This document shows, piece by piece, positions 9,380 through 21,300 of a stretch of DNA of 64,000 nt. This stretch comes from Nymphalis io. Its lineage: Eukaryota > Arthropoda > Insecta > Lepidoptera > Nymphalidae. The stretch lies in NCBI RefSeq assembly GCF_905147045.1, contig NC_065906.1:8432001-8496000 (forward strand), written 5' to 3'. The first letter of the stretch is position 1; each line of letters opens with the position of its first letter. A program made the position numbers and the translations under genes. The notes beneath the pieces were generated by a model. That model searched no databases and was not told the origin of the DNA. It saw only the letters and a list, made by a program, of their open reading frames with translations.

Positions 9380-12300
9380 TTATCCTGTAAACGCCTTCTT
9401 CGTCATGTCCCACAGAACAGACATATACCGCTCTCCATTCAAAAGTAGCCGATTGACAACTCCAGCGGGCTTGGCTGAATCCCCATCGCTATAAGTATAT
9501 GCACTATGTTACATGGTTAGTACGAACAGAGCTGTATAGTGACTACAGCTATGTACACGCTTAGATATATGTATATGTACATATTTAGCATAGATAGGTA
9601 AACCTATGCTGAATATTCATGTTGTAAATTCAGTCTTAATGTTTTCTTTTTTTCCACTAAAAACTTACCGGCATTTTATAGTCCAAGGGTTGTCGATGTA
9701 GTAAATGTGGAGAGATAAAATGGGGTAGGTCTCCGCCAATTTGTAAAGACATTCCGGGGCAAAAGGGATCGTCATCTGAAATAAAAAGTAGCTACAACTT
9801 GTATATGTTCATTGTAACTAATAAAATATTTTATACTGGTATATATAATGTACAAATGTAGTAGACGTATTCAGCGTTGTAACTAGGGGCTTGCGAGGCG
9901 GGCGGCTGCTAGGGTTTGCGCCATTCAGGGAAGCGCATTAGGCTAACACAACTGAAATAAGCTTGCACTTATTGAGGTATAGCATGGAAGAAACTCCCTT
10001 CGGCTTTCGGCTTTTTTGATTAAATTTATTTCACTATTAAAGTAATTGTATCTTTTCTCTTTCTACAAAGTAAGTATTGGGGCGCAAAATTCTGTAATGT
10101 ATCCGTTAAAGTATTCGTGGGATTTTGATAAGGCATCAAACTGCCTTCATTAAATATATGTATCTAATAACTTTCCGGACGGGAAACTTGGAAAATATTT
10201 TTTTTCACTCGTGGTATTTACAAAATAAATAATATATATAATTATATTAACAAAGATACAGTATTTTTTAAACCTATATATATTAGGTATATATGGACCC
10301 ATCAATCCATCAGTGCTATTCAGCGATCTCACTTCGTATTTCGGACTATATAATCTCTTTCGATGCGATTTTCTGATTTTCGAGTTTTTTTAAAATACTA
10401 TTATTGCATTAATAGTTCTCACTTTTTACTCAAGTTTATTTTTATTATGTTACTATTCGTATACCAATTAAATAAATAATAAGCAGATTTATCATATGGA
10501 GCCTTGGGAGAAAAGTCAAGCATATTATTTATTTAAAATTACAGTGGCATTTACATTTACATCAGTACAATGATAGTAATTAAATAAATGATTAAATAAT
10601 TATCTTTAAAAATTATTTAGCAAATGATATATAAATGTATTTATATAACTTGATATCTAAAGTTAATTAATTTATTATTAAGTAGATAACGTACAGGTTT
10701 AAGTATGTATGTACCTAAGGCAATGATTGTGATAATACGTTTATATAACAATAACAAATAAAGTAACACGTTGTAAATGACCGCTTGACTATGGTTCTCC
10801 GGGGGGAGGATTCAGAGCATAATAGTTTTATTGAAGATGAAGTAAGTGGTCCCTTACATCACCTATGCGCCACCAACCTTGGGAATTAAGATGTTATGTC
10901 AGACCTTCCATTTGTAAATGGTGTTAAAATTATTTTACAGTAGGGCTTTGTGCTAGCCTGTCTGGGTAGATATCAGCAGTACTTGGTATTGTATGCTCCA
11001 GTATAATAAAAAACGAAAAAAACAAAAAACTCACTACTAGTTCACACACTCACTAGTGCCTACGTAATACAGTAAAAGTGGAGTTTATTACCTCAGCAAT
11101 CTCTCTGCCATTGAATTCTTCGAACCAATTCCTGCCCTTGGGTGGTTTGGTCAGCTTGCCGCTGATCTGGAAACCAACACCAACTAAATAGCCTTTGTTT
11201 GTGAGGGCGAACCAAGGTAGTAGGTTGTCGCATGACTTTTCTCGCGTCATGTTGTAGTGGTAATGGGTTCCTGTAATTTAAATATATTTTGTAGTAAACA
11301 CACAAAAGAACCAAATGTTAAATAACTTGGTAGTTACGAAATAATATTAAATTAACGATAGAGGAAATAAATAAGTTTTGAAATTATAAGTTAACAATAT
11401 TATGTACCCATGTTTGGTATACAGTTCTGTTTCTTGAAAAGGGTGGTGTTTAATTCCGCCTCGGTGCTAGGAATGCGCATGAGTTGACCGTCGAGGTCGT
11501 TGACCCATACGCCGCCATCTTGTAAAGTTGCACCATTTTCCACTTGTGGTCCGGCACCAGCTTTAAGAGACTCTGGAGAAATATTGAAGTTATATTTAGA
11601 CAGTTGAATATCTATCTACTGTATATAAGTTAGTAATATCAGGACGAAGAAATATCTTTCGAATGCATTTATATTGTTCGAGCAATATTTTGTACAAAGG
11701 AGATTTTTAAGAAAAGAAATTGGTAATATGATAACACATTGCATAAGATTACGGTCTTACCCTCTGAAACCAAATACTGCGTTATCGCCCAATATTCTCT
11801 GGCAGCTTCATTTTCTGATGCTGGGGGGTTCCACTTAACAAACCTCTGTTCAGGTCTAAACGACGGTGATATCAGCTCGTCTACCGGAAACTGTTCAAGA
11901 AAAAATAATATTTATTTATTCAGAAACCATTTTAATTTTAAGTAATTCAAGTCAGTGTTACATCCATCTTCCATTTTATTTATTTAACATTTTACTCCAC
12001 AAGAAAATAAAACTAAAAAAAATTCGTGTATAACATCATGGAATGACATCTATACATACATGCCAATGCTGCATGCATGTTTGTATTTTTAGAATATTGC
12101 ATATACATATAGTATATAAAAAATCACCTAATGAGCCATTACATATTAGAAGCAAATAAATAACTTGGTATTTATAATTTTGTAGAATACTTAAAACTTT
12201 TTATTTGATATAAATTTATTTAATAAAAGTTTACATTTAAAAAATATAAATACCCTTAACATTCTTAAGTTAGAAATAAGTTTATAATTATAGTATCTTA

Positions 12301-15300
12301 GTTACTAGTTAGGTAACTATTTTAAATAATAATATTGTACTCCGGACCGATTTCGGCCAAGGCGGCCAATCTCAAGAGAGATTAGCCAACTACGCAGGAC
12401 CAAATCTTTACGTGCTTTCCGAGGCACGGGAGTGTACACACTTCCAACTTCCAGACTCCGGGCTGCTACTGAAAATTTTCGACAGAAAAACCCAAGAACT
12501 CTTATTGGTCCCATCTGAGATTTGAACCCAGAACTTCCTGGTCTGCGGCCTTACATTTAGTGGTTACTAAAGCAACGAGGAAGTTGAAATAAATATATTA
12601 GTTCTATCGAACTATATTTTGAAAACCAGCGGCAACCAAGGAGATTCTGGTTTACAACCCTAAAATGGTGAAAAAATATTGTTATGCTGCCTGGAAATAG
12701 AAATATGGAGTCAAAAACGACAAATGATCAATACCAACCAAATAATAGCAAGGTCAGTTCACCTAAGGAGAATAGAAAGATTGAATATAAAAAACATATT
12801 TTAAGAAGTTATTTGAAATAAATATAAATTATGAGTCCTACGAGTTATGAGCAATCGGTCTCCGGGCCTAACGACTCGTTGATTTAAATAAATTAGATAA
12901 ACGATTTCATTGTGACCAGTGATGAAAGCAACAAATTGCTCTTTCGTGCCGAATAAGAATACGTAATCTCATCATAGTAATGGTTTTGACCTTAGGTAGG
13001 TTTAGGTACTGTAAATAAAGAGTAACATAAGCGAGTCTTCATAGTTAAAGAAAGTCCAGAAAAAATGGAATTTGCTGTTAAATAAACATGATAAATATTT
13101 TTCCGATTCATGCGATTTTGTTATCGTTACATTAATACATTTTTCAAGTTTATTCATTTATTTGTTCATTTTTGAAACGTATAAGTTGATCTGATTTAAA
13201 AATCGTACAAAATATATTTGAAAAGTTTCTTTTGAAATTCTATCGGAATGGTTTCGCTTGTCCGCGTTAGGTAGAGTTTAGTGTAATAGTAAAAATATTT
13301 TGACTTTCACTAGAATTAACTTCTAGTGAAAGTCAAAATATTTTTACTAGGTTATATTCAGGAATAATACATTCATGCTTATTCGCACAAGACGTAAATT
13401 TAAGAACCATTTACAGGACCAAATCTTGTAATTTTAATATGACAATAAATCAAGGATTAGGATCGAGCCAGTTACACAGTTACCTTCTTCTTAACATATT
13501 CAGTTAAGCGGCTTATGCAGCTATTTAATATTGCCGTACTAATAATGCTGGTTTATAAATATCTGTTCTATCGTCATTGATGGTGTTAAAGAATGTGCCA
13601 TTGAATTTTTCTTGAAAATATTTTACTTTTATTCACTTTTTCAATTTATCAAAATGATTGAAGTCCCAAAAGTTGGAAGACACGTCTTCAGCGTGTGGTC
13701 ATAGAGAGAAAAAATACAATACAGTATTTTGGGAACTTTACCATATTAAGGTCGATGACAGATTATTTATTTTATTATGTAAATATTGTTACATATGTTA
13801 CTGCATAATTGTATGGAACTAATTGAGATTGTAAGCTATCGAAAAATTACGCAAAATTTCATACGTAGATACGGCTCCTCAATAAATATATTCACTTAAA
13901 ATTAATTCAGTAATATTACCACAAAAAAATAAAAATCAATGTCAACATATGTAATCGCATTACAACGCGATCTTATCAGGGATTTAGTTATAATACGAAA
14001 AAATACATTATCACTAATCTTTAAAATATATCTTTTTTATTTGTACTTTTATGTTACTAACCTATATGTTAAATAAACAAATATATTAACAATTACGTAA
14101 TCTTCAATGCTTTTAAAATTTCGATATCTAAAAGTGGTGATAGATTAAAACAAAATTCGGCCTTAACATAAAGCATCAGTAATTTTTTTGCCTATAAAAA
14201 TATTTTTATTTCATCGTAAATTCATTTTAGAAATATAAAAAAATATACATATTTTTTTTAACTATTAAGTTAACGTTTGACAAACTATATATATAAGCAA
14301 AAAAATCGACCCACCCGTATTTTTTTACTTACAAAGTTGTTATCTTAACTATGCGACGACCTAGGTGGATTGTTTTACTTATGGGACATACATTTAACAT
14401 TTTATTACCCACTTGATATTGATTTGGAGGAGTTGTAAGTGTTATTGAGGATATTTGGAATATTTTTAAAGTATTGATAAGAAAACGTTACTTTGTGCAC
14501 AAAGTGCATGGTTAGTTTATTTCCAGTTCTTAACGCGGAGTCATCTCGGTTCGATGTTTATTATTGATTAAGTGTATGAAACTTTGTTGAAACAATAATT
14601 TTAATAAGTTTAAACAAAAAAAATGGATACTACTGAAGCAGAAGCTGCTCAAGTCGTAGCTCTTATTCATGAGGGGTTAAGTCAGCGAAATGTGGCTAGA
14701 ACACTAAAATCAAGTCGTTCAGCGGTGCGAAGAGTGTATAAACGCTACTTGGAGACTGGGGAGTATCGCCGGAGACCAGGATCTGGCAGGGGGCGTGTCA
14801 CGAACCCGATCGATGACCGTTTTATTGGTTTGACGTCTTTAAGAAACCGACATCTTTCGGCTGTTGACGTTCAAGGTAGACTCCGAGAAAGTCGTGGAGT
14901 GTCTGTGGGTGAAAATACTGTAAGAAGAAGACTTCGAGAGCAAAACTTAACCCCTCACAAGCCAGCAACAGGACCAAAACTCACAGCATCCCATCGACAA
15001 GCAAGACTACAATTTGCTAGGCAGCACGTCGATTGGACACTGGACCAATGGGAGACAGTATTGTTCAGTGATGAAAGCCGAATGTCTCTAGTAGGCTCTG
15101 ATGGACGACGTAACGTCATGCGAAGGCCAGGAGAACGCCACTCTCAGTGTTGCATTCGAGAAATAGTCCGATTTGGTGGGGGCTCTACAATGTTTTGGGG
15201 AGGTATTTCTTTGACGGGATGCACAGAGCTGGTTTTTTTCCGTAATCGTGCTGTTAATGCTGAAACTTACATAACGGACATTCTGGAGCCTCATGTGATG

Positions 15301-18300
15301 CCTTACGCTGGATATATTGGGGATAATTTCCAACTTATGCACGACAACGCACGACCTCACGTCGCTAGAATTGTTAAAGACAATCTCAGGGAAGTCGAAA
15401 TTCCAGTTATGCAGGGGCCAGCCAATAGTCCGGACTTAAACCCGATAGAGCACCTCTGGGACCAGCTAAAACGTACGGTTCGAGCACGAAATCCAATTCC
15501 AGAAACCCTGAATCAACTGGAAGCTGCCCTAACTGAAGAATGGCAACGGACCCCACAGGAAGACATTAAAAAGCTAATCAGGTCACTTAATAGGCGTATG
15601 CAGGCAGTGATTAGGTCAAGAGGAGGAAACACTCCCTATTAAAGTAAGATTTAGGCACCCAAATTTAAAAACAAACGGCATAATCGTTTTGTATACAAAA
15701 AAATAAAATTGCGTAAAATTTTTTGTTTTCGTGTTTTGTCACATATTTACCTAAAAACCTATTTTTTGCGCACTATTTCTGTTTTTGTACAATCCTACAA
15801 TTGCATTTTTTCATTATCAATCTTAAAAATATAAATATGTGGTAGTTTAAAACCATACGATAGCTTTTTTACAAAACATGTAGGTGGGTCGATTTTTTTG
15901 GAGGCCAGTGTAGTATCGACTTATGCATTTTCTTCGTTAACGCCATCAGTCCCGTAGGCAAGAGAACAAATTTAATTACCTACTTCCTTTTCTACTAAAG
16001 CGGGTCTTAATTGAAATACATCAAATTGATTTGTTTTGGCCTGAATATTAGTATTATCTATTTGAAACATGAGAAAATCGTATTATACCAGCTCACCAGC
16101 TTTTAGCATCGTATAGTCCGTGTACGACACCTTAAATTATATATTATCTACATATATAACATTTAATACCGTGCAATATAATCTTCAGCTATCTTAGACG
16201 ATTTACGAATATATATTATTCTTACAATAATATATTAACATTGTTTGAGTACAATATACTGTTTATTCTACCGTTAAATATCAATACTTGGTATTGCTGT
16301 GTTCCCGTTTCAAGGGTGAGTGAGTCAGAGTAATTATGGGCACAGGGACAAAACATCTTCAGATGTTTTGAACCTTCGGCTGCGCATTGCCCAATAAGGA
16401 TTGGTTTTTAAAGACAGTGTCTGTGGGTAAACGGATCCGCTAAGCAACAGGAGCTTATCGTCTCCCTTTATAAAATAATTTTAAGCTATTACAGAGTCGA
16501 GATGGCCTAGTGGGTTTCATGTGCTTAATTTGTGTTTATAATTCATCTCGTGCTTGACGGCGAAGGAAAACATCGTGAGGAATCCTGCATGTGTCTAATT
16601 TCATTGAAATTCTGCCACATGTGTATTCTACCAACCCGCATTGCAGCAGCGTGGTGGAATAAGCTCCAAACCTTCTCCTCAAAAGGGAGAGGAGTCCTTA
16701 GCCCAGCAGTGGGACATTAACAGCCTGTTACTGTACTATACTGTACACATCTTCGTTCAATGGGATTATTATGTATATTTATTTTCTCTAATATTGTGAA
16801 CACGAACTTCAATAAGTACTGTATAATAATGTTAAAATAATGCGTACAGCTAATTGTATGCCAGCAACGAATCCAGTAGGATCATATAAAGGACACAGAG
16901 TTCGTCCAGATGAGCAATAAAGACGTAGCTCCTCCATTGGTCCAGGTGGACGTTCTGTTCTTCGCCATCCTTCATTCTCCGCTTGCGTGATGGTGCGGGG
17001 TATTTTATAAAAGTACTCCTTGTCAGCAAGCGCATCAGTCCAGCCAAATTTTACTGCAAATGAAAGGCATTGGTTGAAAACTGAAAAATATTATTTAATA
17101 TAAATGTCCAATGTAGCTAATATTAAGAGTTATTATCTTCACATTTTATGCATATTTATTTATTTAAATAATTGATATTATTGACCTTGTCGGTCTAGTG
17201 GCTAGATATAAGGCCACAGACCCCGAGGTCCAGGGTTCAAATCCCAATAAAAAGTTATTGAGTTTTTCTGTTGAAATTTTTCAGTAGCATCCCGCTCGGA
17301 GTCACACTCCCGTACCTTGGAAAGCACGAGTTTCCAAGAGACTCCGAGATTTTTTCCGGTCGTGTGTGAGATTTATAGTTTTTGACAACTTAAAAGAATT
17401 CGATATTAAAAAATCATTATGTTAAATATTAAATGACTTAAAGACCTGATAATCTTATCTGATGGACCTAATTAGTTTGTTACGATGTCACGCCACATTA
17501 TGTTTTCAATATTTTCTTTTACGCGTCATTTAACGTGAATTTGACTGTATTAGTTCCAGTAGTGATTTATTGGCTTTCTCAATATGCTTACAACCAGATA
17601 TTGATATTTTTTTAATATAAGGTAATGGCCAATCAATCATAATAGTACAATTAGTGCTCATTTGCAATAATCTTTTCAAAAATATTTTTTGAAAAAAAGG
17701 ACACAAAGAGACGCACGTGCTCCGTTTTATTTTACGATATTTTTTTCATTATTTGTCTGTGTTTATCCACTGCTAGACAGCGATCTTTGAATCTCATTTT
17801 CTAACTGAAAAAACAATATAAACTATGAAGTTTATATTCATCATCATGGATCACGTTTCCATATTTCAATAGCTTTTTTAAATGACCTTGAAATGGTAAA
17901 ACAGTCGCACCGTGACAAACCGCGTCTCGGCTGAGCTTTACTTTAAGATTTATGCATTAGCTAGCTAATAGGCTACAAGGAATTTGACAATAAGGGTTTT
18001 AAAAAATTTCGATTGAATCCTTTTATGGACTTATCGTGGTTGTTTTTTTGCCAAGCGCAATTTCAATTGAATTTTATCAACGCGTCAATTGTATGGAAAG
18101 TTGTTCCATACAAAATTTAAAATTTTGTTTTTTTATGTTACGATTTAAACTCAAATTAAATTATGATGAAGTTCTCATATATGATTTCGACTATGGCGCT
18201 CGTCAGCGAATATCAGCACAGTTGTATTTTCCATACCCTCTCTTTCGACGTATGTTGGAACAGCAATCAAAACGGTTTTGTTTACAAATGCACTGTGAAT

Positions 18301-21300
18301 ATAGCCCGACCCATACTCGATATATACTCGAACACCTTACCTGATGATTGTCAGCTATACAAACCATAAGACCAACAAGGCATTTTATTCATTAGTACAT
18401 AACTATAATTTAGGAATAAAGTTAGTGTCATATATATAATTTTAATTATTAAATCGATTAAAAGTACATTAATCTTAATTGAGATCGCCTTGGACGTCAG
18501 TGTAAGATTTGTTATTGTAAGTGCGTTAATGTGTGCGTGATATCTGTACATGAGCACACATACATATTTACACATCAATTTTCATGAGTACCTTGGCACT
18601 CACACCATTTTAATAGAAATAATAATCTTACCCCTTAGTCCATTGTATTGAATACCTGAAACGAAAAAATATGTGTTCATTATTTTATTATATAACGTAT
18701 TTTCTTTTAGTTAATGTGAAAAAATCCGATCTTTCTTCACTGCAAACCGTCTTATAGATATTTGAATATCATCATTTCATAACACAATTTATTGAAATTT
18801 GTCAACTACTGACTACTACTACTACTACTAATCTACCTACACCGCTAAGTATCAACAATGCGAATTAATATTGTAAATCATAATGCTAAAACTAAATCTT
18901 CTTACAAATATAAATAGTGATTATCCAAAATTGATTACTAAAATTTTTCGTATTGGAAAATATATCCCAAATAAAAATCGGAGATTAAAGGTTTGTTTCA
19001 ACACTCGTGATACAGCTATAGAAATCTTGCAGAATAAAAATAAAATACCGAATAAAGAAATAAAAGTATTCTCCGATCAAACACCCGCTCAAAAAAATTT
19101 TTGAGTGAATTAAGAGAAGAACTCGAGCGTCGAAAACAGAAAGGTGAAGAAAATCTAATTATAAAATATTACAAAGGTATGCCCAAAATAATTTCTACAT
19201 CAAAAAACCCCCATTAACTCAAATCTCATCCATATTTAAGGGATCTATTGAAAATGTCACATATCAAATACCTAACAATTATCGAAACCTACACACAGAT
19301 AAATCGAGATTAAATCTATTTTACGCAAATATTAGAAGCTTATGCAAACCTGGTAAAATGGATGAGTTAAGATGTATAATTCAGTCTATACCCTCTAAGG
19401 TACACATCATTCTACTTACGGAGACATGGATTAAATCCGAGGAACAAGCCATACTGTTAAAACTTCCCAATTACACGCACTATTAGAACTATAGATCTGA
19501 CAAAATTGGGGGAGGTGTATCAGCCTATGTACACAATGACTTAAATCATAGACAAACGGAATCATCATACATAAACGGCAATAATTATTTGTGGATTTTA
19601 CTTGAAAAATACTCTCTGGAAATAGGAGTTGTTTAAAATCCTGGTGACACAAATTTTAACTCTTTTTTAAATGATTATTATTTTCAATTACAACAACGAA
19701 AAAGAGCAATAGTAATTGGTGATTTCAATATTGACCTTCTTAATATAAACAGAAAAGCTAAATCGTACAAAAAACTTTTACAAGAGTGTGGCCATCAAAT
19801 ACTTAATGATATAGATGAACGTTTATGTACTAGGGAAACGACAAACACAAAATCGATAATAGACCATGTATCAACAAATCTCAGAACAAATATTTTTCAT
19901 ATGGCTTTACTGGATTCAGATATATCAGATCATAAGCAAATCTATCTTGAAATAAAAAAATACAATCCACCACCCAAATAACGTATTAATTATGAAGCTG
20001 TAGACTACGATAAATTGGAAAATTCTCTAAAAAAAGACACAAATATCCCCACTGAAAATTTTAGTACATTTTACCAACTAGTAACTTCACATGTCATCGC
20101 AAGCAAGATAACTAGAACTAAAACTCTTAACCTCCCAAAGGAAGATTGGATAAATAATGAAATTATACATGATATATACAATAAAAATGAACTATGGATG
20201 AAACTCAAAAACAACACAAACGATGATGCTTTAAAAACTAATTTTAAAATGGCAAGAGAAAAAACCGCAAGTAATATAAAAGCAGCTAAGGAAATGTATT
20301 ACAGTAAGGAATTTGAAAAGTGTCAAAGGAAGCCTAAAAAAATGTGGACATTAATTAACGACTTAGCAAGTAATAAAACAAAAGAACAAAGTTCTGCTCC
20401 CCCAAAACTTATAGTTAACACAGTAAGTATAACAGATCCAACAGAAATTTGTGACACATTTAATGACTTTTTTTCTACTATAGGGTCAACTCTAGCGAAT
20501 GATATTCCTCTAAAACTCCAAAACAATAAAACACACACTTTACCTCGTATGAACAACCATACTAATAAACTATCTTTTTTAGAACCTTGTAGTGTAGATG
20601 AAATCAACAAAATTATACAAAATCTCGATTCAAATTCTAGCGTTGGTATTGATGAAATTAACACGAAAACTATTAAACGAATTAAGAACTTAATTATTTC
20701 TAGTTTAAATTCTTGTTTTAACATGTTACTGTTGGAGGGTAACTTTCCCGATATTCTTAAAATCGCAAAAGTTAGCCCAATTTATAAGTCAGGTATAAAG
20801 ACTGACCCAAGTAATTATCGTCCAATCTCGGTATTGCCAGTGATGTCCAAGATCCTTGAAAAAATTTTATATACAAGGCTATTAAATTATTTAGATTCAA
20901 TTGATTTTTTGTACAATAAACAATACGGATTTAGACCCAGATCGAATACACTTTCGGCCACAATTGACTTAACGACTAAAATAAGATGTAGTATAGATAA
21001 CAAAAATATAGTTCTTGGAATATTTATCGATCTAAAAAAAGCCTTTGATACCGTTAGTCATTCAATTCTCTTAGAAAAACTCGAATGTATTGGTGTCACT
21101 GGCAATGCCTTGAATATGTTTCGATCTTACCTCACTAATCGACATCAAATTGTTAAAATTCATAAGTACCAAAGTAAACCTGCAATTATAAACTATGGAG
21201 TGCCCCAAGGCTCCATTTTAGGGTCTTTGCTCTTTTTAACATACATTAATAATATTCATCAATTGGACTTACATGGTGAACTCACTCTTTATGCTGATGA

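Noticed and set aside
15088..15360. 90-codon minus-strand ORF inside the Tc1 transposase, repeated at 61439-61711
   Set aside because: It is the antisense shadow of the transposase gene, conserved only because the two copies are near-identical.
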